Source: Gemmatimonadota bacterium (GTDB lineage: Bacteria > Gemmatimonadota > Gemmatimonadetes > Longimicrobiales > Gaopeijiaceae). Taken from it: a stretch of DNA of 64,000 bases. Below, piece by piece: positions 42,206 to 50,561 of this stretch; positions within the stretch are counted from its first letter, which is position 1; each line of letters opens with the position of its first letter. The notes under the pieces were generated by a model, which saw nothing but the letters and a program-made list of their open reading frames with translations, was not told where the DNA came from and did not search any database. Location: assembly GCA_009838975.1 (NCBI GenBank), contig VXQO01000117.1, forward strand, positions 62,001 to 126,000. The letters are read 5' to 3'. A program made the translations under genes and the position numbers.

Positions 42206-44728
42206 TCAGCCTCCGTTTCCGTTCGCGGGTTCCTCGTCGACGACGGCGGGAGCTGCCTTCAAGAGGAAGGCGTCGCTGGTAGCCACGCCCACGATGAACG
42301 AGGAGACCCGGTAGTCCTGTTCAGCGGCCATGCGCGCGATCCGGCGCACTGCCGACATGTCATAATACTCCAGGCGGCGTCCGAGCGCATACGCCATGAG
42401 GTTTTCGGTAAAGGTGCGAACCAGCGGCTGGGGTCGCTTCAGGAGCGCAGCGCGCAGCTCGGAGGGCGACGCGATGGGTGTGCCGTCGTAGAAGTCGCTC
42501 GCCGCGTCGATCGCCACGCCCTGATCCCTGATGCGCCACGCTCCCGTCACGTCGAAGTTCTCCAGCGCCAGCCCGATCGGGTCGATCATGCGGTGGCAGG
42601 AGTTGCAGGTCGGGTTGGCGGCGTGCATCTCGAGCCGCTCCCGCACAGTCAGGAATCGACCGTCCTCCACTGCCTCCTCTTCCAATTCGGGAACGTCGGG
42701 TGGAGGGGGCGGAGGCGGAGTGCCCAGCAGGACCTCCATCACCCACTTGCCCCGCAGAACGGGCGAGGTCCGGCCCGCGTGCGAGGTGAGGGTAAGGATG
42801 CTCCCGTGGCCCAGAATCCCGCGGCGCTCGTCGTGCAGTTGGTCCACGCGCCGGAAACGCTCTCCGGCCACGTCCGGAATCCCGTAGTGACGCGCCAGCC
42901 GCTCGTTTACGAAGGTGTAGTCCGCCGTATACAGGTCCATGATCGACCGGTCTTCACGGACCAGGTTGTCGAAGAAGGTCTCGGTTTCCTCTACCATCGC
43001 GCGCTTCAGCGGCTCGTCGAAGTCCGGGTTGACGCGCACGTCGGGCTGGATCTTCTCCAGGTCCTGCAGGCGCAGCCACTGTCCGGCGAATCGCGTCGAA
43101 AGCGCCGCGGAGCGCGGGTCGCGGAGCATTCGGCGCACCTGCTCCTCAAGCACGGCCGGGTCGGCGAGGCGCCCTTCTTCCGCTACCGCCATCAGCTCCC
43201 CGTCTGGCCCCGATCCCCAGAGGAAGAACGACAACCGCGCGGCCAGATCGTGGGCGCCGAGCCGGTAGGCGCCAGCCTGACCCGTGCCCGTACCGCCAGC
43301 CTCCGCACCGGCCACCCTCGGCTCCTCGAAACGGAAGACGAAGTGCGGGCTGGCCAGAATGCCTTCGAGCGCCATTCGCACCCCGCCCTCGAAGCCCTCG
43401 ACTTCGGCGCCCGCATCGTACAGCCCCATCAGCGCGATCACGTTGCCCTCGGTCAGCGGGCGTCTGTAGGCCCGGGTCGCCAACCGGGTGACGATTTCAC
43501 GCGCGCAGCGCCGTGCCTCGGCCTCGGGCGCGCCGGGGTCCGGACGGCAGCTGAACACCGCCTGGCGGCTGGGGGTGTCGGACACACCCTGCGGGTCGTA
43601 CGGGCCGCCGATCGCCAGGTCGCGCAGGTGCGGGAGGACCGTGAAACCGTAGCTGCCCGCGATGCTGGTGCTGGCCAGCGACCAGTCGTGCGGCGAGATC
43701 AGGTCCTGCAGCGGCCCTTCGTAGCGCCGGATGAACGCCGCCGACACCTGTCTCGGGCCCGCACGCACGAATATGCGGCCGGACCGGATATTGACGCCGT
43801 CCGGGTCCGACGTGTGCATCCACCGGTTGACCTCGAGAAGCGCCACCCGCTCACCGTCGACCGAGATATCCAGCAGCTCGGGTTCGCCGTCTTCCGTGTG
43901 CAGCGCGTTACGTCCATTGCCGACGAGCGCACCGGTGGTCTCGTGATGGAACGAGACGCGGAAGGCGTAGTAGCCGTCCGCCGGGAAGTTGTGCAGCACC
44001 GAAACCCCACCCCGAGTGCCGTAGGGGGCTCCCGGCACCCGCTCGTTCTGCGAATCCCAGCGCGACACGCGGTAGGTCGCCTCGCTCGCACTTACGTGGG
44101 GATCGCCAAGGGCCAGCCGGCTGATCTCGGCGGCCGCCCGCAGGTAGCCGTCGGTCAGCGTCGCAGACAGCAGTTGGGCGTCCGCAATGTTGTCGAAGTT
44201 CGCGCTCTTGGTGTCCAGGGGAAGATAGGCGCCCGCGTCGATCTCGAGATCCAGCAGGTCGCGGACCGATGCCTGGTATTCGGCCCGGTTGAGGCGCTGG
44301 AAGGTTCGGCGCCCCGGGTTGGGATTCTCCGCGGCGGCCCGATCCATCTGCCCCTCCAACGACTCGACAAGCTCGGTCAGGTCCTCCTCTTCGGGTCTCC
44401 GGTTGCCCGGTGGAGGCATCAGGCCCGCGCGCAGCTTGCGGATGACCCTCTCGGCCAGTTCGCCGTTGGCTGGCGCGTTGGCCGCGTCGAAGTCCTCCAG
44501 GGACATGTTTCCGAGCAGGCGGCGCTCGTTGTGACAACGGACGCAGTACTGCTGGATCACTTCGTTCTCGGTGGCGGCACCAAAGGCGGACGCCGACGCA
44601 GGGTATGAGTGGCCGGTCAGCGGCGTCGATGCAGCCGCAAACTGCGAACCCGGAACCGCGTCACGCGAAACCCCCAGGCCGGCGAGGACCAGGCCTGCCG
44701 CAGCGAGGGGAGCCGCCTGCTTCAGCAT
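42206..44728 (-). CDS. DUF1592 family protein with two CxxCH haem motifs (cassette 3)
   Basis: The protein has 840 residues with a signal peptide (MLKQAAPLAAAGLVLAGLGV). Cytochrome-like motif Cys62-Val-Arg-Cys65-His66 is followed by NERRLLGNMSLEDFDAANAP, DUF1587 (FQRLNRAEYQASVRDLLDL), DUF1595 (LATRAYRRPLTEG), DUF1592 (AARLSFFLWGSGPDGEL), DUF1588 (RRGILGHGSILTLTSHAGRTSPVLRGKW) and CNSCHRMIDPIG starting at Cys708, with DUF1585 at the end (YALGRRLEYYDMSAVRRIA). The two haem motifs are at equivalent positions in all three copies. It begins seven bases after the ankyrin gene of the previous cassette. Confidence 0.9.
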   Translation of the reverse strand: MLKQAAPLAAAGLVLAGLGVSRDAVPGSQFAAASTPLTGHSYPASASAFGAATENEVIQQYCVRCHNERRLLGNMSLEDFDAANAPANGELAERVIRKLRAGLMPPPGNRRPEEEDLTELVESLEGQMDRAAAENPNPGRRTFQRLNRAEYQASVRDLLDLEIDAGAYLPLDTKSANFDNIADAQLLSATLTDGYLRAAAEISRLALGDPHVSASEATYRVSRWDSQNERVPGAPYGTRGGVSVLHNFPADGYYAFRVSFHHETTGALVGNGRNALHTEDGEPELLDISVDGERVALLEVNRWMHTSDPDGVNIRSGRIFVRAGPRQVSAAFIRRYEGPLQDLISPHDWSLASTSIAGSYGFTVLPHLRDLAIGGPYDPQGVSDTPSRQAVFSCRPDPGAPEAEARRCAREIVTRLATRAYRRPLTEGNVIALMGLYDAGAEVEGFEGGVRMALEGILASPHFVFRFEEPRVAGAEAGGTGTGQAGAYRLGAHDLAARLSFFLWGSGPDGELMAVAEEGRLADPAVLEEQVRRMLRDPRSAALSTRFAGQWLRLQDLEKIQPDVRVNPDFDEPLKRAMVEETETFFDNLVREDRSIMDLYTADYTFVNERLARHYGIPDVAGERFRRVDQLHDERRGILGHGSILTLTSHAGRTSPVLRGKWVMEVLLGTPPPPPPPDVPELEEEAVEDGRFLTVRERLEMHAANPTCNSCHRMIDPIGLALENFDVTGAWRIRDQGVAIDAASDFYDGTPIASPSELRAALLKRPQPLVRTFTENLMAYALGRRLEYYDMSAVRRIARMAAEQDYRVSSFIVGVATSDAFLLKAAPAVVDEEPANGNGG

Positions 44729-44735
44729 CGCGTGT

Positions 44736-46544
44736 TCAACAGGAAACGCAGTTGTGGTTGTTTACCGCGCCGAGACTTTCGAGCAGAGCAATGGTCTCCG
44801 GGAACGGCTGGATCCGCTGCACCGGGCCGTTGGCCATATCCACCGTCGTCTGCCCGCGTCTGCTGACGAGAGTGACGTCGGCGCCCTGCTCCACCAGATA
44901 GAGGATCAGTTCGTTGTCGCCACGGGCGGCGGCGTGGTGAATCGGGCTGAATCCCTCAAGGTCGCGGGCGTTCACATCGGCACCCAGCTCCTCGACGAGG
45001 TAGCGGACCGCCGGTACCCAGCCATCGGGCACGTGGCGGTGCGCATTCGCCGCGAACCCCTGACCATAGCCGACCCCCGATGCCGCGTGGATCGGGTAGA
45101 CAGCCGGACCGCCCACGGGTACGGGCGGCAGGCCCGAGTGGTCGACCTCTTCGCCGCCGCCCCGGCCGAACCGCCGCGAAGGGACTCTCTCGGTCGCCAT
45201 GGAAGGGTCGGCTCCGCGAGCGACAAGCAGCTGCATCGCCTCCACGTCGAGCGCGTAGGCGGCCCGCCAGAACGGCGTGGCTCCCTTCGCGTCGATCTGG
45301 AGCAGGTCGAAGTTGTAGGACATGAACCAGAGGTGCCTGGTGAGCCGCGCGTTCGGGTCGGCACCGGCCGCCAGCAGCTTCTCCATGACCTCGAGGTAGG
45401 TGTGGTCCTGCTGCATGTAGATGTGCTGCTGCGGGTAGCGCGACTTGGGTGCCCAGTGGGTGTTGATCGCGGCAAAGAGCGGCGTGGCGCCGGCGTGGCT
45501 CGCAATCGTGGGGTCGGCACCGAGCTCCAGGAACCGCATGGCCAGGTCGTAGTGCCCGTTGATGGTGGCCATGAGGATCGGGCTGGTTCCGTCGCCCGCA
45601 CTCACCTGGTTGATGTCCGCGCCCCCGTCGATCAGCGCCAGCGCCGTCTCGGCGTGCCCCTCGCGAACCGCGTGCAGCAACGCGGTGAGGCCGCCGTGGC
45701 CGCCCACGAGCTCGCCGTAGGACAGCGGCTCGGGCTCCTCGATCATGCGCGTCTCGGCTTCCGCCGCCGATGCAGCTTCGGCCAGTTCGCGCCGGCGGCT
45801 TTCCTCCTCGTGCTGACGGCGCACCTCGGCTGCGACCTCAGGTCCCCAGGGCTGCCCCTCCCGGATTCGCCGGTTGCGCTCGGCACGCTCGATCCGGTCG
45901 TAGACGGCACGCGACGTGACATCCATCACCCTGGTGTGGATCGCGGGATCGGCGCCGGCATCCAGCAACGCGGCGACGACCTCGGTCCTCCCCTTCGACG
46001 CCGCGAAGATCAGCGGAGTCTGCGCCCAGGACTCCTCGGCCGCGTTCACGTCGGCCCCGGCCGCCACCAGGGCCCAGACGGCCCGCTCGCTCCCTGACGC
46101 CGCCGCAAGGTGCAGGGGGCGCGCGCCGCCACCCACAGTGATCGCCGCGTCGGGTTCGGCACCGGCACCGAGGAGGACCTCGGCGACCTCCCCCGCACCG
46201 GCTTGCGCCGCCACGTGAAGCGGCGTGTAGCGCCCGATGCGGGTCCCGGCACCGATGTCCGCGCCGGCCTCCACAAGCATTCGGGCAAGCCCCGGATCCC
46301 GGTTGCTTGCCGCCCAGTGCAGGGCCGTCATGCCGTCACCCTGGGCCACGTTGACATCCGCTCCGTCGGCGATGAGGGCACGGACCGCAGCCGCGTCGCC
46401 ACGCATGGCCGCATCGGCCACGGGACTGTCGTGACCAACCCCGGCGGGGAGCAGCAGCGCCAGCAACAACGCCGAGACCCAGCCGCTCGCACGCAGGGCG
46501 CCGGTACTCGTTGCCGGTGGCCGGGGGTGACGCGTCGCGCCCAT
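44736..46544 (-). CDS. exported ankyrin repeat protein with C-terminal CVSC (cassette 2)
   Basis: The protein has 602 residues; GGAGG precedes the ATG at 46544, and the signal peptide runs to about residue 37 (ALLLALLLPAGVGHD). The layout equals that of its cassette 3 paralogue: N-terminal ankyrin units from SPVADAAMRGDAAAVRALIADGADVN, a charged linker (EEESRRRELAEAASAAEAETR), C-terminal units with VYPIHAASGVGYGQGFAANAHRHVPDG, and the end NNHNCVSC. The conservation of the last residues in two otherwise diverged proteins suggests that the Cys pair matters. It follows DUF1552 by 13 bases. Confidence 0.9.
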   Translation of the reverse strand: MGATRHPRPPATSTGALRASGWVSALLLALLLPAGVGHDSPVADAAMRGDAAAVRALIADGADVNVAQGDGMTALHWAASNRDPGLARMLVEAGADIGAGTRIGRYTPLHVAAQAGAGEVAEVLLGAGAEPDAAITVGGGARPLHLAAASGSERAVWALVAAGADVNAAEESWAQTPLIFAASKGRTEVVAALLDAGADPAIHTRVMDVTSRAVYDRIERAERNRRIREGQPWGPEVAAEVRRQHEEESRRRELAEAASAAEAETRMIEEPEPLSYGELVGGHGGLTALLHAVREGHAETALALIDGGADINQVSAGDGTSPILMATINGHYDLAMRFLELGADPTIASHAGATPLFAAINTHWAPKSRYPQQHIYMQQDHTYLEVMEKLLAAGADPNARLTRHLWFMSYNFDLLQIDAKGATPFWRAAYALDVEAMQLLVARGADPSMATERVPSRRFGRGGGEEVDHSGLPPVPVGGPAVYPIHAASGVGYGQGFAANAHRHVPDGWVPAVRYLVEELGADVNARDLEGFSPIHHAAARGDNELILYLVEQGADVTLVSRRGQTTVDMANGPVQRIQPFPETIALLESLGAVNNHNCVSC

Positions 46545-46557
46545 CGAGCCTCCTCGC

Positions 46558-47940
46558 CTACACCGTCAGCGAAAAGTCGGACGTACTGTTGCCGAACTTC
46601 TTCATATCGTCCATGCCGAGCTTGTGAGCCAGGCCCAGCATGACGTTGGCCATCGGCGTTCCGGGCGTCGCGCGCAGATGGAGGTTGCCGTCCAGCCCGC
46701 CGTTCGCGCCGCCGACCACGAACAGCGGACAGCGCTTGTGGTTGTGGATGTTCGGATCCCCCATGGGCGACCCGTAGACGATCATCGTCCGGTCAAGCAG
46801 ATGCGCGTCTCCATCCATCGTGCTCCCGAGCTTCTCCAGGAAGTAGGGGAGCATCCCGACGTGATATCGGTTGATCTGGGCGAAGTCGGTGATGTTGCCC
46901 TCGTTGCCGCCGTGGTGCGAAGCGGGGTGGAAGGGCTTCTCGACGCCGCTCTCGGGGAAGATCCGGGCCGACGAGTCACGTCCCATCTTGAAGGAGAACA
47001 CCCGGGTCACGTCGGATGCGAAGGCCAGCGCCTGCAGGTCGAACATGAGTTCCACATGCTCCCGGAACGAGTCGGGCACGCCGGCCGGCGCCTCGGGCAG
47101 TTCGCGCGCCTCGCCGCTGGCGTTCTGCGCCTCCACGCGTTCGATCCTCCGTTCGAGTTCGCGCACATGCTCGAGGTATCGGTCGAGGCGGACCATATCG
47201 GCCGGCCCCAACTGGCGCTTCAGCTGCGAAACCCTGCCTGTAATGAAGTCCAGGATGCTCCTGTTCACTCGTCGGCGCGCCGCCCGCTGCTCCGGGCTGC
47301 CCCCGGCGCCGAAGAGCTGGTCGAAGGCCACGCGCGGATCGCGCACCATCGGCAGCGGGTCGGTCGGCGACGCCCAGCTGATCGTGTCGGTGTAGACACA
47401 GGCGTACCCGTACGCGCACCCTCCAGACTGGTCCACGTTCTCGATGCACAGCTGCATCGACGGGATCGGCGTGTCCTGTCCGAAGCGCTTCGCGAACATC
47501 TGGTCGAGCGACTCCCCGACGAAGATGTCGGACCCCTCCGTCTGCCGGGGATGCGACTGGGTCAGGAAGGTCGCGCTGGAGCGGAAGTGGTCGCCGCCGA
47601 TCTCCTTCGGCTTCTTGGCCTCGGCGGGCTCGATGTCCGTATCGCTGATGATCGTCAGGTAGTCACGGAACGGCTCCAGCGGGCTGAGCGAACTCGGGCC
47701 CAGGTCGAAGTCGCGGCCGGTTGCCGCCGGCGACCAGTAGTTCTGCGTCCTGCCCCAGGCGTTGCTGCCGGCCGCTCCGTGCACCATCTCGATCGCGACG
47801 AGCCGCGTCGGGCCCTCGGCCGCCGCGGCCCAGCCCCGTCCGGCCGGGACCATTGCGTCGAGGAAGGGCAGCGAAATCGAGGCGCCGACGCCCTTGAGGA
47901 AGGTTCGGCGGGGAATCGCTTTACCGGTGATGTATTGCAT
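46558..47940 (-). CDS. DUF1552 family Tat-exported protein (cassette 2)
   Basis: The protein has 460 residues. Tat signal PRRTFLKGVGASISLPFLDA after MQYITGKAI. Shares with cassette 3 the segments MVHGAAGSNAWGRTQNYW, SSATFLTQSHPRQTEGSDIFVGESLDQ, NVDQSGGCAYGYACVYTDTISW and YGSPMGDPNIHNHKRCPLFVVGGANGGLDG. The mature part resembles the DUF1501 group, whose members are Tat-exported in planctomycetes and related phyla. It lies 29 bases after the DUF1592 stop and 13 bases before the ankyrin gene. Confidence 0.9.
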   Translation of the reverse strand: MQYITGKAIPRRTFLKGVGASISLPFLDAMVPAGRGWAAAAEGPTRLVAIEMVHGAAGSNAWGRTQNYWSPAATGRDFDLGPSSLSPLEPFRDYLTIISDTDIEPAEAKKPKEIGGDHFRSSATFLTQSHPRQTEGSDIFVGESLDQMFAKRFGQDTPIPSMQLCIENVDQSGGCAYGYACVYTDTISWASPTDPLPMVRDPRVAFDQLFGAGGSPEQRAARRRVNRSILDFITGRVSQLKRQLGPADMVRLDRYLEHVRELERRIERVEAQNASGEARELPEAPAGVPDSFREHVELMFDLQALAFASDVTRVFSFKMGRDSSARIFPESGVEKPFHPASHHGGNEGNITDFAQINRYHVGMLPYFLEKLGSTMDGDAHLLDRTMIVYGSPMGDPNIHNHKRCPLFVVGGANGGLDGNLHLRATPGTPMANVMLGLAHKLGMDDMKKFGNSTSDFSLTV

Positions 47941-47969
47941 ATTCGCTCCGTTCTATCGGCTTTTCGCCG

Positions 47970-50429
47970 TCAGTCGTCCTTCCCGGGGCCCGCCGGCTCC
48001 TCCACCACCACATCGGCCTTCGACATCCGGAAGGGGTCGCTCCGCACCACTTCCTTCACGAACGCCGCAAGCCGGTAGTCGCCTTCACCCGCCGCAGTCG
48101 CCACGCGCCGCACCGCCGGCATGTCGTAGTACTCGATCCTCCGCCCCAGCGCGTAGGCCATCAGGTTCTCGGTGAACGTCCTGACCAGCGACTCCGGGCG
48201 CCGCAACAACGCGGCGCGCAGGTCGGCGGGCCCGTTCAGCGGCGTCCCGTCGTAGAGTTCGCCGAGCGTTTCGACGAGCGTGCCCGTGTCGCGGACGCGC
48301 CAGGTCCCCGTGACGTCGTAGTTCTCAAGGGCGATTCCGATGGGGTCGATGAACCGGTGGCAGGAATTGCAGGTCGGATTGGCCGCGTGTTGTTCGAGTC
48401 GCTCCCGCACCGTGAGAAAGCGGCCGTCACTCGCCTCGGCGGTCGCGTCGAGTTCCGGAACGTCTGGCGGCGGCGGGGGCGGGGGTGTTCCCAGCAACAC
48501 TTCCATCACCCACTTCCCCCTCAGCACGGGCGAGGTGCGATTGGCGTGGGAGGTAAGGGTGAGGATGCTGCCGTGGCCGAGGATCCCGCGCCTGGCGTCA
48601 TCGGTGTACCGCACCCGGCGGAAGTGCTCGCCGGACACCCCGGGAATGCCGTAGTGCCTGGCCAGCCGCTCGTTCATGTACGAAAAGTCGGCGGTGAGGA
48701 AGTCCTCCAGGGTGCCGCCCTCGCGCAATAGGGCGTTGAAGAATGTGACCGTCTCACGCTTCATGTCGCGCGCCAACTGGTCGTAGAAGTCCGGATAGCG
48801 CAACGCGTCGGGGTGGACCTTGTCGAGATCCTGGAGGCGCAGCCACTGGGCGGCGAAGCGCGTGCCCAGCGCCTCGGCCCGCGGATCTGCGAGCATGCGC
48901 TCCACCTGTGCCTCGAGAATGTCCGGATCGGACAGCCCGCCCTCGCCTGCGACGTCGACAAGCTCCTCATCGGGAAGGCGTCCCCAAAGGAAGAACGAAA
49001 GTCGCGAGGCCAGCGCGATATCGCTGATCGGGCGCATCCCTCCCGGGGCCGTGGCGCCTGCCGCGGCTTCCTCGAAGCGGAAGACGAAGTCGGGGCTCGC
49101 GAGGATCCCCTGGAGGGCCGTCCGCACGCCGATGTCGAAGCCGCCCTCGGCGGTGCCCTGTTCGTACAGGCCCATGAGCCCGTCTACCTCTGTTCCGGTG
49201 ACCGGACGGCGGAAGGCACGAGCACCCAGTTCGCCGATGATCCGGCGCGCGCAGTCGGGCTCCTCTGCGGCGGTGGCCGGGCGGCAGGTCATCACCCGCT
49301 CCCACGCCGGCGTGGGCGTCACCCCCGTGATGTCGTACGGACCCCCGATCGTGAGATCGCGCAGGTGTGGCACCCCGGTGATCCCGTACGAGTATCCGAT
49401 CTTCTTGTCGGCGAGCGACCACTCGTGCGGCGAGGTCAGGTCCTCCACCGGCCCCTCGGTCACCTTGATGAAGGCAGCGGAGACGCGGTGGGGCCCGGCT
49501 GTCACCGGGATGCGGTCGGTCACGACTTCGACGCCGTTCGGGTCCTGCCGGTGCATCCACCGGTCGAGCGGGATCAGCGCGACCCGCTCCCCGTCGATCG
49601 ACACCTCGACCTCTTCGTCGAAGGGCGCCGTCTGGCCGAAGAAGTTGCCGGTCGACTCGTGCTGGAACGCCAGCCGGAAGAAGTACTCGCCGTCGGCCAC
49701 GAAGTTGTGGATGACGGAGATCCCGCCGCGGGTGCCGAAAGGCGTCCCGGGCACGTGTTCACGCTGTTCGGCGTACCGTGACACCTCGTAGGTGGCCTCT
49801 GCCGGAGTCGCGTTGGCGTCCCCCAGGGCCAGCCGGCTCACCTCGCTCGCGGCCGTCAGATACGAATCGAGCAGCGTGGCCGACAGGTTCTGCACGTCGG
49901 CGATGTTGTCGAAGCCCGCGCTGACCGTCTCGTTGGGAAGGTAGGCCGACGCGTCGATCTCGATCCCCAGCAGATCGTGGATCGCCGCCGCGTATTCCGC
50001 GCGGTTCAGCCGCTGGAAGGTGCGGCTTCCAGGGTTGGGATTGCGCGCGGCGGCCGCGTCGAGGTCCCCTTCGAGCCGCGTTACGAAGGCGGTGACCTCC
50101 TCTTCCGGCGGGCGAGCGACGCCCGGGGGCGGCATCATCCCGGCGCGCAGCTTGCGGATCATCTTTTCCGCAATCGGCGCGTTGGCAACCGGGTTCGCGG
50201 CATCGAAGTCCTCGAGCGACATGTTGCCGAGAAGGCGCCGCTCGTTGTGGCAGCGGACGCAATACTGCTGGACAAGGTCGTCGCTTGCGGCGGCCACGCT
50301 CGCACCCGCGAAGTCGCCCACATGGAGAAAAGCCCCTCGCTGATCGCCAACGGGGGGCGCGTCGGGCCTCGTAGCGAGGATCGACGGGACAGCCACTGCG
50401 AGTAGAAGCGCGGGGGCGAGTTTCGTCAT
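47970..50429 (-). CDS. DUF1592 family protein with two CxxCH haem motifs (cassette 2)
   Basis: The protein has 819 residues, a signal peptide (MTKLAPALLLAVAVPSILA) and the haem-type motif Cys57-Val-Arg-Cys60-His61. The domain series is DUF1587 (FQRLNRAEYAAAIHDLLGI), a carbohydrate-binding-like insert with RGGISVIHNFVADGEYFFRLAF, DUF1595 (ARAFRRPVTGTEV), DUF1592 (ASRLSFFLWGRLPDEELV), DUF1588 (RRGILGHGSILTLTSHANRTSPVLRGKW), a second motif CNSCH at Cys687-His691, and DUF1585 (YALGRRIEYYDMPAVRRVA). It is the first gene of the six-gene tandem operon. Confidence 0.9.
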   Translation of the reverse strand: MTKLAPALLLAVAVPSILATRPDAPPVGDQRGAFLHVGDFAGASVAAASDDLVQQYCVRCHNERRLLGNMSLEDFDAANPVANAPIAEKMIRKLRAGMMPPPGVARPPEEEVTAFVTRLEGDLDAAAARNPNPGSRTFQRLNRAEYAAAIHDLLGIEIDASAYLPNETVSAGFDNIADVQNLSATLLDSYLTAASEVSRLALGDANATPAEATYEVSRYAEQREHVPGTPFGTRGGISVIHNFVADGEYFFRLAFQHESTGNFFGQTAPFDEEVEVSIDGERVALIPLDRWMHRQDPNGVEVVTDRIPVTAGPHRVSAAFIKVTEGPVEDLTSPHEWSLADKKIGYSYGITGVPHLRDLTIGGPYDITGVTPTPAWERVMTCRPATAAEEPDCARRIIGELGARAFRRPVTGTEVDGLMGLYEQGTAEGGFDIGVRTALQGILASPDFVFRFEEAAAGATAPGGMRPISDIALASRLSFFLWGRLPDEELVDVAGEGGLSDPDILEAQVERMLADPRAEALGTRFAAQWLRLQDLDKVHPDALRYPDFYDQLARDMKRETVTFFNALLREGGTLEDFLTADFSYMNERLARHYGIPGVSGEHFRRVRYTDDARRGILGHGSILTLTSHANRTSPVLRGKWVMEVLLGTPPPPPPPDVPELDATAEASDGRFLTVRERLEQHAANPTCNSCHRFIDPIGIALENYDVTGTWRVRDTGTLVETLGELYDGTPLNGPADLRAALLRRPESLVRTFTENLMAYALGRRIEYYDMPAVRRVATAAGEGDYRLAAFVKEVVRSDPFRMSKADVVVEEPAGPGKDD

Positions 50430-50473
50430 GCCGGCGATTTCGTGGTCAGTGGGCGGATCCGTACTCCGTATGC

Positions 50474-50481
50474 CTTATATA
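50474..50481 (-). promoter_or_regulatory. -10-like sequence upstream of the tandem cassette operon
   Basis: On the minus strand TATATAAG lies 45-52 bases before the ATG at 50429, in the only AT-rich patch of the 132-base gap. No -35 hexamer is found at 16-18 bases, but a partial dyad around CCATGG (about 50497-50502) sits just upstream and could be an activator site. Weak support. Confidence 0.25.
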
Positions 50482-50561
50482 ATGGACACCGATACCATGG
50501 ATATTGCTGGAGTCGGGTGGGCGCCGCAAGGGTGCGACGGGCCGTGCAGACGGTGTCCCGC

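Larger units (their letters stand above)
39019..50429 (-). repeat. tandem duplication of a DUF1592-DUF1552-ankyrin cassette
   Basis: Two consecutive three-gene units on the minus strand have the same order and nearly the same length: 50429-44736 (5694 bases) and 44728-39019 (5710 bases), a period of 5701. Gaps between the six genes are 29, 13, 7 and 5 bases and a four-base overlap, so all six are likely one operon. Proteins in equivalent positions are clearly paralogous but well diverged, so the duplication is not recent. Confidence 0.9.
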
